A stretch of 64,000 bases of DNA from Paenibacillus sp. J5C2022 (GTDB lineage Bacteria > Bacillota > Bacilli > Paenibacillales > Paenibacillaceae). The stretch lies in NCBI RefSeq assembly GCF_025567625.1, contig NZ_JAOQJC010000009.1, positions 62,001-126,000 of the forward strand. Direction: 5' to 3'. Below the pieces are notes generated by a model. The model made no database searches, was not told the origin of the DNA, and saw nothing but the letters and a program-made list of their open reading frames with translations. Below, piece after piece: positions 35,313 through 44,516 of this stretch (position 1 is the first letter of the stretch; every line of letters starts with the position of its first letter). Both the position numbers and the translations under genes were made by a program.

Positions 35313-35798
35313 CTATTCGTCTCCCCTTTCCGGTCTGTCCGTTACTTCGTAGACGCTATCGGCAATTTCGGTGAACAATATGCCGTTCAGGTGATCGATC
35401 TCATGCTGGAACGCTCGCGCGAAGTAGCCCTTCGCTTCAATCGTGAAGCGTTCGCCGGCAGCGTCCTGCCCTTCCACCACGATGCGTTCCGCTCGTCTCA
35501 CTTCCCCGTTGATGCCGGGAATGCTGAGGCAGCCTTCAGGACCGATCTGCTCGCCTTCCCGCTCGGTAATGACGGGATTGACCATCTTCACCAGTCCGTT
35601 CTCGTCTCCCACATCCACCACGATGACGCGCTTCAGAATGCCGATCTGCGGCGCGGCCAGCCCGACCCCGTTCGCATCGTACATCGTCTCCGCCATATCC
35701 TTCAGCAGCTTCTGCAGATTGGCGTTGAACTTGGTCACTTCCTTGGCCACTTCGTGAAGAACCGGGTCCGGCTCCTTGACAATCAATCGAATACTCAT
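35313..35798 (-). CDS. def: Peptide deformylase
   Basis: Def removes the N-formyl group from nascent proteins using a metal. The 161-residue protein carries the three motifs GVGLAAPQIG, EGCLSIPG and HEIDHLNG, with Cys and both His metal ligands. It is close to type 1 deformylases in length. The ATG at 35798 has AAGGATG nine bases upstream; an ATG four codons earlier is possible. The longer open frame upstream runs through the priA 3' end and is not used. Confidence 0.95.
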   Translation of the reverse strand: MSIRLIVKEPDPVLHEVAKEVTKFNANLQKLLKDMAETMYDANGVGLAAPQIGILKRVIVVDVGDENGLVKMVNPVITEREGEQIGPEGCLSIPGINGEVRRAERIVVEGQDAAGERFTIEAKGYFARAFQHEIDHLNGILFTEIADSVYEVTDRPERGDE

Positions 35799-35836
35799 GC
35801 TTGTTCCCATCCTTTTATTCTTGATTAATCCCAATT

Positions 35837-38317
35837 TTATATAATCACTTGCGGGTCCACGTCGACGCTGAACTGAACGCCCCGGTGCGCGGTTTCCTTC
35901 AGCAGCGATTGCAGAACCCGCTGCACCATGCCGGATACGTCGACACTCCCCCGATATTTTATCACACATTGGAAGCGGTAGCGATCTTTCATTCTCGCGA
36001 TCGAGGAAGCGACCGGCCCCAGCACCTCCACCGCTCTCGGCCGGCCGCTCGATAACGGGACCAGCACCCCTTCATGCTGAGCGAGCTCCCTTATCTCCGC
36101 CGCGAACCTGTCGCTGGCGGCGATTACCGCCGGCAGCTGCTCGTGCGACATCAGCACGAGCGCCAAGCGGCAATACGGCGGGTAGGCCATCACACTTCGA
36201 TGCCGGAGCTCCTCCCGGACGAATCCGGCATAATCATGCTGCTGCGACATGGCGATGGCGTAATGCTCGGGACTGTACGTCTGAATGATAACCTCCCCTT
36301 CAAGGTGATGCCGCCCGGCCCGGCCGGCCACCTGCGTGAGAAGCTGGAAGGTTCGCTCCGCGGCGCGGAAGTCCGGCAAGTTGAGCGACGTATCCGCCGC
36401 AATGACGCCTACGAGGGTGACGTAGGGGAAATCCAGTCCCTTCGCAACCATCTGTGTGCCGAGCAGCACATCCGCCTTGCGCTCACCGAATTGCGACAGC
36501 AGCCGCTCATGGGCATGCTTGCCGGAAGTTGTGTCCACATCCATTCGAATGACTCGAATGCCGGGGAACAGCTTCGCCAGTTCTTCCTCCACCTTCTGCG
36601 TGCCGGTGCCGAAGTAGCGGATATGCTCGCTCTCGCAGGAAGGACATTGCGCCGGCGCGGCTTCCGCGTGACCGCAGTAATGACAGCGGACAAGCCTCGT
36701 CTTCTGGTGATAGGTAAGCGAGATGTCGCAATGCGGACAAGCCGCCGTATAGCCGCATGAGCGGCACATGACGAACGTGGAGTAGCCGCGCCTGTTCAGC
36801 AGCAGCACGGACTGCTCGCCCCGCTCCAGACGGCGCAGCAGCTCCCCGTGCAGCTTGCGGCTGAACATGGAGCGGTTGCCGTCCCGCAGCTCCGAGCGCA
36901 TATCAACCACTTCCACCTCCGGCAAGGGCCTTCCGCTGACGCGGCTTGGCATCGGCAGCAGAGGAGAAGGCGCTCCAGGCGGCATATCCCGGCTGGCGGC
37001 GGCGAACGATTCCAGCGACGGCGTCGCGGAGCCCAGCACGACCGCAGCCCCATGCTGCTTTGCGCGGCGCACAGCGACATCCCTGGCATGGTACTTCGGG
37101 CTTTCCTCCTGCTTGTACGAGGATTCGTGCTCCTCGTCGATAATAATTAATCCGATATGCCGGAAGGGGGCGAATATGGCGGAGCGGGCGCCGATAGCCA
37201 CAACGGCGCGCCCGCTCCGTATTTTCCGCCACTCGTCATAACGCTCCCCATCCGAAAGCCTGCTGTGCAGCACAGCTACCGCCGCCCCGAATCTCCCTTT
37301 GAATCGCTCCACCATCTGCGGGGTAAGCGAAATTTCCGGCACAAGCACGATCGCCTGTTTTCCTTGCTCCAGACAGTATTGAATCGATTGCAGATACACC
37401 TCAGTCTTGCCGCTGCCGGTCACGCCATGCAGCAGCATCGTGAAGTGATGTTCGGAGCGAATGACATCGGCAATGCGGCTGTATACGGCTTCCTGCTCCT
37501 CCGTCAAGGCAAGCGGCACAGTGCGCTCATAAGAACGGTCGCCGTATGGATCACGCTCCTTCTCCACCTCACGGATCGACACGAGCCCTTTCTTCTCCAG
37601 CGCGCGAATCGTGGATGCCGCCACATTCAGCTCCTTGGCCAGCTGCGCCATGGCAACGGGATAGGGATGCTCCAGCAAGCGCTCCAGCACGGCTATCTGC
37701 TTGGCGGCGCTACGCGGCATCGCCTCTTTGGCGGCGGCCGCAGCCGCCGTGTCCTCCAAAGGGAATACCGTAAGCACCGTGCGGACCGCCAGCCGGTCCT
37801 TAATCGACGAACGAACGGCCAGCATGCCGCTGCGCAGCCCTTCCTTGACCGCTTCGACATGGTCGGGGAAGCTTCGCAGCAGCTTCTCCAGCTTGATCCA
37901 GCCGCCGTTGTCCCTGATCTCCTCCTTCAGCGCCTCCGGCAGAAGGACAGTCTCCACTTCATCCTCAATCCCGATATATCGTTCTTCCTTCCCCTTCAAG
38001 GCAGCGGGGATCATCACGCCAAGCGCTTGGGTGCGGGAGCAGCAATACTTGGCGCAGAGCCACTCCGACAGCTCCACCATATCCGGCAGCAGAGGGGGCA
38101 CGGGATCAAGCAGCTCCGCTACCGCCTTCAGCTTCGCGCTGTCCACAGCCGCCGTCTCCGACAGCCCGACCACGAATCCCTGCAATACCCTGCCGCCGAA
38201 GGGAACGCCGACACGACTGCCGACTTCAATCCAATCCCTGATTGCTTCCGGCACCTTATAATCAAAAGGCCGATCCGTCTGGCGGCTCGGCACATCGACA
38301 ATCACTTTGGCAATCAT
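35837..38317 (-). CDS. priA: Primosomal protein N' (replication restart helicase PriA)
   Basis: PriA reloads the replicative helicase at collapsed forks. The 826-residue protein has the N-terminal 3'-DNA-binding domain, a helicase core with Walker A HGVTGSGKTEVY, 'LIIIDEEHESSYKQEE' (DEEH), and two zinc-binding Cys pairs ('CRSCGYTAACPHC', 'CHYCGHAEAAPAQCPSC'). Later motifs are 'YFGTGTQKVEEEL' and 'QVAGRAGR'. Its ATG overlaps the coaBC stop (ATGA). A very long frame on the opposite strand is an antisense artefact of GC-rich coding sequence. Confidence 0.97.
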   Translation of the reverse strand: MIAKVIVDVPSRQTDRPFDYKVPEAIRDWIEVGSRVGVPFGGRVLQGFVVGLSETAAVDSAKLKAVAELLDPVPPLLPDMVELSEWLCAKYCCSRTQALGVMIPAALKGKEERYIGIEDEVETVLLPEALKEEIRDNGGWIKLEKLLRSFPDHVEAVKEGLRSGMLAVRSSIKDRLAVRTVLTVFPLEDTAAAAAAKEAMPRSAAKQIAVLERLLEHPYPVAMAQLAKELNVAASTIRALEKKGLVSIREVEKERDPYGDRSYERTVPLALTEEQEAVYSRIADVIRSEHHFTMLLHGVTGSGKTEVYLQSIQYCLEQGKQAIVLVPEISLTPQMVERFKGRFGAAVAVLHSRLSDGERYDEWRKIRSGRAVVAIGARSAIFAPFRHIGLIIIDEEHESSYKQEESPKYHARDVAVRRAKQHGAAVVLGSATPSLESFAAASRDMPPGAPSPLLPMPSRVSGRPLPEVEVVDMRSELRDGNRSMFSRKLHGELLRRLERGEQSVLLLNRRGYSTFVMCRSCGYTAACPHCDISLTYHQKTRLVRCHYCGHAEAAPAQCPSCESEHIRYFGTGTQKVEEELAKLFPGIRVIRMDVDTTSGKHAHERLLSQFGERKADVLLGTQMVAKGLDFPYVTLVGVIAADTSLNLPDFRAAERTFQLLTQVAGRAGRHHLEGEVIIQTYSPEHYAIAMSQQHDYAGFVREELRHRSVMAYPPYCRLALVLMSHEQLPAVIAASDRFAAEIRELAQHEGVLVPLSSGRPRAVEVLGPVASSIARMKDRYRFQCVIKYRGSVDVSGMVQRVLQSLLKETAHRGVQFSVDVDPQVII

Positions 38318-39534
38318 TCCGGCTCCCCTCCACGGGAAGAGACGGCAGCAGCGGCAAGCTCCATCAGACGTTCCGCGGCACTGCGCTTGGACATCAGCGG
38401 CAGTGCTTCGACCAACCCGTCCGGACCGTATACGGACAGGATATTCGTATCTCCGTCGAAGCCGGCTCCTTCCGCACTGACATCGTTAGCCACAATCCAA
38501 TCGCAGTTTTTGCGCCGCAGCTTGTCCATCGCATAGCGCTCCACCTGCTCCGTCTCCGCGGCGAAGCCGATCAGGAACTGATGCTCCTTCCGCTCGCCCA
38601 GCGTCTCCAGAATATCCGTCGTCCGCTCCAGCTCTAGCAGCAGCCGATCGCCCTTCTTCTTGATCTTCTGATCCGCCACGACGACCGGGCGGTAATCGGC
38701 AACCGCGGCCGCTTTCACCACAATGTCGCAGTTTGGATACAAGGCTGTCGCCTGTTCAAGCATCTGCTCCGCGGACTCCACCTGGATGACGCGCACGCCT
38801 GCAGGTGCAGCAACGGAGGTTCTTCCCTTGATGACAGTCACCTCGGCCCCCATCGTCCTGGCCGCCTCCGCGATGGCGAAGCCCATCTTGCCGGAGGAGT
38901 CGTTCGTCAGATAACGGACCGGATCGAGCCTTTCCATCGTGCCTCCGGCGGTGACAAGAACCCGCTTCCCCTTCAGAAGTTCCTTCCTGCCGAACCATCT
39001 CGACGCAGCCGCCATAATATCCTCCGGCTCCGCCAGCCGTCCCTTCGCTACATAGCCGCATGCCAGTTGCCCTGTGCCGGGCTCGATGAACATGACTCCG
39101 CGATCCGCCAGCAGCTTCATATTGTCGACGACGGCGGGATGCTCGTACATATGCACATTCATCGCCGGAGCGATCAGAATCGGGCAGGTAGCCGCCAGCA
39201 GCGTCGTACTGAGCATATCGTCCGCGAATCCGCCTGCTAGCTTCGCAATCGTGTTCGCCGTGGCCGGCGCGATGATGATCAGGTCGGCATGGTCAGCTAG
39301 ATGGATATGAGAGACGACAGAAGGGTCCTGCTCGTCGAACGTATCGATATGTACCCGGTTGCGCGAGAGCGTCTGCAATGTTAGCGGAGTAATGAACCTG
39401 GCAGCGGATTCCGTCATGATAACGTCCACATGCGCTCCCGCCTGAACCATCTTGCTGGTCAACGCCGCGGCCTTATAAGCCGCAATTCCGCCTGTTACCC
39501 CCAGCAATATTCTCTTTCCATGCAATCCTTGCAA
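38314..39534 (-). CDS. coaBC: Bifunctional phosphopantothenoylcysteine decarboxylase/synthase CoaBC (Dfp)
   Basis: CoaBC carries two steps of coenzyme A synthesis: CTP-dependent joining of cysteine to phosphopantothenate, then FMN-dependent decarboxylation. The N-terminal CoaC half has 'ILLGVTGGIAAYKAAAL', the catalytic His region 'HIHLADHADLI' and 'APAMNVHMYEHP'. The CoaB half from about 185 has 'LVTAGGTMERLDPVRYLTNDSSGKMG' and 'KKKGDRLLLELERTTDIL'. The TTG start fits the usual N-terminus. It overlaps priA by four bases; a DinB-type gene separates it from rpoZ. Confidence 0.95.
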   Translation of the reverse strand: MQGLHGKRILLGVTGGIAAYKAAALTSKMVQAGAHVDVIMTESAARFITPLTLQTLSRNRVHIDTFDEQDPSVVSHIHLADHADLIIIAPATANTIAKLAGGFADDMLSTTLLAATCPILIAPAMNVHMYEHPAVVDNMKLLADRGVMFIEPGTGQLACGYVAKGRLAEPEDIMAAASRWFGRKELLKGKRVLVTAGGTMERLDPVRYLTNDSSGKMGFAIAEAARTMGAEVTVIKGRTSVAAPAGVRVIQVESAEQMLEQATALYPNCDIVVKAAAVADYRPVVVADQKIKKKGDRLLLELERTTDILETLGERKEHQFLIGFAAETEQVERYAMDKLRRKNCDWIVANDVSAEGAGFDGDTNILSVYGPDGLVEALPLMSKRSAAERLMELAAAAVSSRGGEPE

Positions 39535-39631
39535 CTTGCCGCCAACTCCTGTCCTGTATATTATCTTCCTTAATGCCTGTCAGTCTGTTATTCGTTACTC
39601 AATATGATGCGAATTCATGCATGCAGACAAC

Positions 39632-39660
39632 GATGCTGCGCCCGGGAGGGGCGCAGCATC
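39632..39660 (-). terminator. Hairpin after the DinB/YfiT-like gene
   Basis: GATGCTGCGCCC (39632-39643) pairs perfectly with GGGCGCAGCATC (39649-39660) around a 5-base loop, two bases past the yfiT-like stop. On the minus strand the following GTTGTCTGC is only weakly T-rich, so read-through into coaBC is likely. Confidence 0.5.
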
Positions 39661-39662
39661 CG

Positions 39663-40187
39663 TTACCATCCCCGCTCTTCCCGGAGATTGCGAATATGTG
39701 CGAGATGATGCTTACCATGCCACGCGACGAAGCTGAGGAAGGCAGACAGCTTGATCTGGATGCCCTGCTCCGGATGATAGAACTGCTTCTCGAAGTCGGC
39801 TCTGCTCATGGACCGCAGCAGAATCGACCACCTTGGATGAACGCCGTCTATTATCGCCAGGCTATGCTCGGGAAGCGCCGTTACACTGTCCTTCAGCTCG
39901 GCCCAGCCGCCTTCATGGAATGGCTTGATGGTGGGATTGGATTCCGTCAACGCCCACTTGAAGCGCGAGTAGCAATGCATGGATGCGTCCGCCATATGAT
40001 GCACAGTCTGCCTTACCGTCCAGCCTCCATGGCGGTACGGAGTATCCAGTTGCTCATCGTTTAGGCCGACTGCCGCCTCCCTGATAAGATGCGGGAACTG
40101 TTCCACCTCTGCAATCCACTGCTCCTGCTGAGCAGCCGTCATGCCTTCGAATAAGAATCTGCCGATCGGATAACGCTTCTGTTCCAT
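39663..40187 (-). CDS. DinB/YfiT-family metal-dependent hydrolase or thiol transferase
   Basis: The 174-residue four-helix protein has the DinB-fold metal histidines: 'GGWTVRQTVHHMADASMH' and 'SFVAWHGKHHLAHI'. It resembles YfiT/BstA-type proteins, some of which transfer bacillithiol to toxic electrophiles; the substrate is not known here. The ATG at 40187 follows GGAGGG; an upstream in-frame codon is less likely. It lies between rpoZ and coaBC, which are adjacent in Bacillus, so it is an addition to the cluster, flanked by hairpins on both sides. Confidence 0.85.
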   Translation of the reverse strand: MEQKRYPIGRFLFEGMTAAQQEQWIAEVEQFPHLIREAAVGLNDEQLDTPYRHGGWTVRQTVHHMADASMHCYSRFKWALTESNPTIKPFHEGGWAELKDSVTALPEHSLAIIDGVHPRWSILLRSMSRADFEKQFYHPEQGIQIKLSAFLSFVAWHGKHHLAHIRNLREERGW

Positions 40188-40330
40188 CCATATCCCTCCC
40201 ATTCATATTCTCCATCGCTCACGTCGCATGCTGCATATCACTAATCATATACATTCTATCGGCGCAAAAAAATTCCTCTTCTATCATACCATAACCGCCG
40301 GCAAAAAGTAGAGTGCGCCAATGCAAAGAA

Positions 40331-40368
40331 GCGAAGCATGCACTGTTGCCAGTGACGCTCCGCTTCGC
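40331..40368 (-). terminator. Probable terminator after rpoZ
   Basis: GCGAAGC (40331-40337) pairs with GCTTCGC (40362-40368), with an inner CACTG/CAGTG stem. On the minus strand TTCTTTGC follows. It may reduce transcription from gmk-rpoZ into the yfiT-like gene. Confidence 0.5.
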
Positions 40369-40380
40369 CTTCGGTTGGTG

Positions 40381-40590
40381 TTATTCTTCGTTGGGGTCCC
40401 GCGATTCCAATTGAACGAAGTCGCCGTAAATCTCTTCAAGCGCAACGCCCACGAATTTGTGGGAACGCGGTTCCGCCAGATCGGATTTGTTGCCGTCGCG
40501 AAGCATCCGCGCCCGTCTGGAGGCGGCTACGACGAGCGTATACTTGCTGTCTACTTTCTTCACCATTTCATCTATCGAAGGATATAACAT
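40381..40590 (-). CDS. rpoZ: DNA-directed RNA polymerase subunit omega
   Basis: The 69-residue omega begins MLYPSIDEMVKKVDSKYTLV and has 'AASRRARML' and 'VGVALEEIYGDFV', the family's core. It stabilises the beta' subunit and assembly of RNA polymerase. It follows gmk by 16 bases on the same strand, the normal gmk-rpoZ arrangement. Confidence 0.95.
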   Translation of the reverse strand: MLYPSIDEMVKKVDSKYTLVVAASRRARMLRDGNKSDLAEPRSHKFVGVALEEIYGDFVQLESRDPNEE

Positions 40591-40606
40591 TGAACATTCT
40601 CCTCAC

Positions 40607-41218
40607 TCATGCTTTCTCGATCGCATCCTTCATCCCCGTTACATAAGGGACGAATCTCTCTCTGCGGCAGTGCTCGGCGATGATGATGCTCCGTATCCGG
40701 TCACAAGCGGCATCGATCTCATCGTTCATAACCGCATAATCGTAATGCTGAAGAAGGCTCATCTCCTCCACAGCCACGTTCATGCGCGTATTGATCGTCT
40801 CCATCGTCTCCGTGCCTCTGCCTGTAATCCGCTGCTTCAGCTCCTCCAGGGAAGGCGGGAGCAGGAATACGAAGATCGCCTCCGGGAATTTCTCCTTCAC
40901 CTTCAGCGCGCCCTGCACTTCAATCTCCAGAATGACGTCCTTGCCGCTCGCCAGCGTCTCTTTCACGAAGTCGCGGGGAGTGCCGTAGTAGTTGCCGACA
41001 TATTCTGCATACTCCAGAAGCGCGTCCTGCGCGATCATCTCCTGGAATTGTGCTCTTGTCTTGAAGAAATAATTGACGCCATCAACCTCACCTTGTCTCG
41101 GCTGCCTGGTTGTGGCCGACACGGAATATACGAGCTCCGGCATCCGCCCGCGAAGCGCCGTGCACACCGTACCCTTTCCTACTCCGGCCGGACCGGACAA
41201 AACGATTAACAATCCCAT
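40607..41218 (-). CDS. gmk: Guanylate kinase
   Basis: Gmk phosphorylates GMP to GDP with ATP. The 203-residue protein has P-loop GPAGVGKGT (9-17), the GMP-binding '[22 protein letters not shown]' and '[13 protein letters not shown]', then '[16 protein letters not shown]'. It follows remA by 24 bases. This is the usual Firmicute remA-gmk-rpoZ order. Confidence 0.97.
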   Translation of the reverse strand: MGLLIVLSGPAGVGKGTVCTALRGRMPELVYSVSATTRQPRQGEVDGVNYFFKTRAQFQEMIAQDALLEYAEYVGNYYGTPRDFVKETLASGKDVILEIEVQGALKVKEKFPEAIFVFLLPPSLEELKQRITGRGTETMETINTRMNVAVEEMSLLQHYDYAVMNDEIDAACDRIRSIIIAEHCRRERFVPYVTGMKDAIEKA

Positions 41219-41242
41219 TTGTTCAATGCTCCCTGTACCGTA

Positions 41243-41503
41243 CTATTCGTCGTTATCGTCATCCTTCGTGGATAGACGGTGCGCAACCGTCTCCGGCTGC
41301 ACCGCCGATAGAATAACATGATCGCTGTCTGTAATAATGACCGCACGCGTGCGGCGTCCATAAGTTGCGTCAATAAGCATATGCCTGTCGCGAGCTTCCT
41401 GAATAATGCGTTTGATCGGAGCCGATTCCGGACTTACGATAGATATAATGCGATTGGCCGAAACAATATTGCCAAATCCAATATTAATAAGCTTAATAGC
41501 CAA
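41243..41503 (-). CDS. remA: Extracellular matrix regulator RemA (DUF370)
   Basis: The 86-residue protein opens [20 protein letters not shown], typical of RemA. In Bacillus subtilis it activates matrix (eps, tapA) and other operons by wrapping DNA around a ring-shaped oligomer. Arg residues in '[19 protein letters not shown]' fit the DNA-binding face. GAGGGGG lies upstream of the ATG. It heads the gmk cluster; yloC (yicC), which precedes remA in Bacillus, is absent here. Confidence 0.95.
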   Translation of the reverse strand: MAIKLINIGFGNIVSANRIISIVSPESAPIKRIIQEARDRHMLIDATYGRRTRAVIITDSDHVILSAVQPETVAHRLSTKDDDNDE

Positions 41504-41676
41504 GCCAGATCCCCCTCACCTACGGTCTATCTCTGCGCATTATTGCACTATTGTTGACGAAAAAAGGAAAGAGCATACGTTTCTATTCCCTTCAGCCTAC
41601 GCCCTATTCTAATTGATTTTAAAGCTCCGAACAAGCAAAAACAAGAAGAAATGATGAATTTATGCCGCAAGGCTCA

Positions 41677-43560
41677 TTATTTTTTCGTTTTTTCCCATAC
41701 GTATGACGTTAATTGCACAGCCATGTCGTAGTGCATGAACGGTGTAATCAAGTAGATGCCGTTGAAATGCGGAATGGCGCTGTCCAACAACTCCCGGGCG
41801 ATCCGGACGCCCTCCGCGCGGCCGGCTTCTCCCTCCAGTCCCGACATGCGGCGGCGCACTTCATCCGACAGCTGAATGCCGGGCACCTCATTGTGCAAGT
41901 ATTCCGCATTGCGTCCGTTCGCAAGCGGCATGATGCCGATAAATAGAGGGACATCCAGATGACTGGTAGACTCTGCGATCCGTTCCATAAGCGCGGCGTC
42001 GTATACCGGCTGCGTCATAATGTAGTCGGCGCCGGATGCGATCTTCCGCTCCAGTCGCTGCACCGCCTTGTCCAGATGCTTCACATTGGGATTGAACGCC
42101 GCCCCGACGACGAAATTGGCCTTCTGCTTGAGCGGCTTGCCGCTGAATGCCGTTCCTTCATTCAATTGCTTGATCATTCGAATCATCTCGAACGAGGTCA
42201 AGTCGTACACCGAGCTGGAATCCGGCAAGTCTCCGAAGCGGGCGGGATCTCCCGTCACCGCAAGCACATGGTCGATGCCCAGCGCGTCAAGTCCCATCAT
42301 GTGCGACTGCGTACCGATCAGGTTGCGGTCGCGGCAAGCGATATGGATCAGAGGACGGATGCCGACGCGCTCGCGAAGCAGCGCCGCAAGCGCCAGATTG
42401 CTCATTCGGGTAACCGCAAGCGAGTTGTCCGCCATCGTCACCGCATCGGCCCCCACTGCCTTGAGCGCCTCCGCTCCGGCCATGAACTTGCTGATATCCA
42501 GATCGCGGGGCGGATCGAGCTCGACGATTACCGTATGACGCTGCTTCACCAGATCGACGATCGTCGGCGCAGCCTCGTCATGATCGGCGGTTGCTTCTGC
42601 CGTTGCCGGCTCGGCCTTCGCAGGCGCCTCCAATACGATCGCTTCCCGTCGTCCGGCGTTCTCTTCGAGCTGCGGTTCATAATTCGCCAGTGCCGCAGCC
42701 ATCGCCGCCACATGCTGCGGCGTCGTGCCGCAGCAGCCGCCGATAATGCGGGCGCCGCGATCGGCGAAGCGCTTGGCGGATTCCGCGAAGTAGTCCGGCC
42801 CCGCGGAGTATACGTACTTGCCGTCCACATAATCCGGTATGCCGGCATTAGGGTAGACGGACATAGGCAGCGAAGTGCGCCCTCTGACGGAATCCATTGC
42901 GCGCATAATGCCGCTTGGACCGCTTCTGCAATTGAAGCCGGCTACATCCGCCCCCGCTTCCTGCAGCTGCAGGAATGCGTCGGCAAGCGCGATGCCGTCA
43001 TGCGTGCGGCCCACATCCTCCGCTGCGAATTGGCAAATGACGGGGACGTCCGTCAGCTCGCGGGCGACGCGAAGCGCGATCGCCATCTCTTTCAGATCGT
43101 AGAACGTCTCCAGCAGCAAGCCGTCGACCCCCGCGTCCAGCAGCGCATGCATTTGTCTCCGGTACGCTTCCGTTACGGCCGCCGTTCTCACATTTTTCAG
43201 CTTGCCGGCGCGAATGGAGCCGACTGCGCCCACTACATACGCGTCGTTCCCGACCGCCTCGCGAGCCAATGCGACGCCGGCGCGGTTGATTGCCTCCATC
43301 TCGCCCTCCAGCCCGTACTTCGACAGCTTCTCCAGGTTGGCGGAGAATGTGTTGGTCTCGATCACTCTCGCGCCCGCCTCGTAGTATTGGCGGTGCACAT
43401 TCCCGATCACGTCGGGCCGGGTGACATTGAATTCCTCATATGATATGCCGACAGGGAATCCCATCCCGTACAGATAAGTTCCCATCGCTCCGTCTCCGAC
43501 CAATATGCGCTCTTGCAGAGCTTGTCTGAATGGAAGTCTTGCCTTGTCCTCTCTGCCCAT
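41677..43560 (-). CDS. yitJ: Bifunctional homocysteine S-methyltransferase/methylenetetrahydrofolate reductase (YitJ)
   Basis: The 627-residue fusion makes methionine from homocysteine and supplies 5-methyl-THF. Residues 1-300 are a zinc Hcy methyltransferase barrel ('GDGAMGTYLY', zinc ligands Cys211, Cys276 and Cys277 in 'GGCCGTTP'). A low-complexity Ala/Glu linker spans about 305-330. Residues 335-627 are a MetF-like flavin reductase ('VIVELDPPRDLD', 'HIACRDRNL', 'LAVTGDPARFGD'). The ATG at 43560 has GGAAGGAG upstream, overlapping the dapF stop. The longer open frame upstream belongs to dapF in another phase. Confidence 0.93.
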   Translation of the reverse strand: MGREDKARLPFRQALQERILVGDGAMGTYLYGMGFPVGISYEEFNVTRPDVIGNVHRQYYEAGARVIETNTFSANLEKLSKYGLEGEMEAINRAGVALAREAVGNDAYVVGAVGSIRAGKLKNVRTAAVTEAYRRQMHALLDAGVDGLLLETFYDLKEMAIALRVARELTDVPVICQFAAEDVGRTHDGIALADAFLQLQEAGADVAGFNCRSGPSGIMRAMDSVRGRTSLPMSVYPNAGIPDYVDGKYVYSAGPDYFAESAKRFADRGARIIGGCCGTTPQHVAAMAAALANYEPQLEENAGRREAIVLEAPAKAEPATAEATADHDEAAPTIVDLVKQRHTVIVELDPPRDLDISKFMAGAEALKAVGADAVTMADNSLAVTRMSNLALAALLRERVGIRPLIHIACRDRNLIGTQSHMMGLDALGIDHVLAVTGDPARFGDLPDSSSVYDLTSFEMIRMIKQLNEGTAFSGKPLKQKANFVVGAAFNPNVKHLDKAVQRLERKIASGADYIMTQPVYDAALMERIAESTSHLDVPLFIGIMPLANGRNAEYLHNEVPGIQLSDEVRRRMSGLEGEAGRAEGVRIARELLDSAIPHFNGIYLITPFMHYDMAVQLTSYVWEKTKK

Positions 43561-43562
43561 CT

Positions 43563-44402
43563 CTATACTCCTTCCACCGAACCGCGGAATACTTCCTCGG
43601 CCGGTCCCGTCATATAGATGTGATTGTCGCTCTCGCTCCATTCGATCAGCAGATCGCCGCCCTTCAAGGAGATGGTGGCAATTCGCTCCGTCTCGCCCTT
43701 CAGTACGGAAGCGACGAGCGTAGCGCAAGCCCCCGTGCCGCATGCCAGCGTAGGTCCCGCTCCGCGTTCCCATACCCGCATGTCGACTTGGCTGCGGCTG
43801 TTGACCGTCGCGAATTCCACGTTCACCTTGCGCGGGAATAACGGATGCTTCTCCAGTTTGGGTCCCCACGTCTCCAGATCGAACGATACCGCATCCTCTA
43901 CCGCAATAACACAGTGCGGATTGCCCATCGACACGGCTGTGAAGGCGAATGTGCGGCCTTCCACTTCAATGGGGTGCTCCACCACTCGCTCCGCGTCGAT
44001 CGTAGTCGGGATGGCAAGCCCGTTCAAGATCGGAGCGCCCATGTCGACGCGAACCTTCTCCGCTTTGCCCCCGTTCACCGTCAATTGCACCTTCTGCACG
44101 CCCGCTCCGAGCGTCTCGATCGTAATCTCCTCTTGATCGGTCAAGCTGTTGTCGTATACATATTTGGCGACGCACCGGATCGCATTGCCGCATTGCTCCG
44201 CTTCCGTGCCGTCCGAATTCATAATGCGCATGCAAAAATCTGCCTTCTCGGAAGGCAGAATGTAGACGAGTCCGTCGGCACCGATGCCGAAGTAGCGGTT
44301 GCACAGGGAGAGCGCCAGCTCCGAAGCATTGTCCGGCAGCTTGCGCTCTCCCGCCACTACAATAAAATCATTGCCTAAGCCGTGCATTTTTGTGAATTTC
44401 AT
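43563..44402 (-). CDS. dapF: Diaminopimelate epimerase
   Basis: DapF converts LL- to meso-diaminopimelate for lysine and peptidoglycan. The 279-residue protein has both catalytic cysteines, Cys71 ('EAEQCGNAIRC') and Cys221 ('LACGTGACAT'), plus 'KMHGLGNDFIVV' and 'GNPHCVIAVED'. The ATG at 44402 follows AGGGGAGAGAG; codons further upstream in frame are ignored. Its stop is two bases before the yitJ start, so the two are co-translated. It is not adjacent to other lysine genes. Confidence 0.96.
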   Translation of the reverse strand: MKFTKMHGLGNDFIVVAGERKLPDNASELALSLCNRYFGIGADGLVYILPSEKADFCMRIMNSDGTEAEQCGNAIRCVAKYVYDNSLTDQEEITIETLGAGVQKVQLTVNGGKAEKVRVDMGAPILNGLAIPTTIDAERVVEHPIEVEGRTFAFTAVSMGNPHCVIAVEDAVSFDLETWGPKLEKHPLFPRKVNVEFATVNSRSQVDMRVWERGAGPTLACGTGACATLVASVLKGETERIATISLKGGDLLIEWSESDNHIYMTGPAEEVFRGSVEGV

Positions 44403-44516
44403 ATATGCTCTCTCCCCTTGTAGAGGCTCAAACCTCAGCTTGTCATTTCTATATAGCATACCGCATGAGAGAGAGAAACGCTATTCATATTTTACACGAT
44501 CGTTTGCATTATTCCG

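Noticed and set aside
37157..38536. 459-codon plus-strand frame antisense to priA and coaBC
   Set aside because: Both sense genes are well conserved; the antisense translation has no recognisable domain and is typical of GC-rich third positions.
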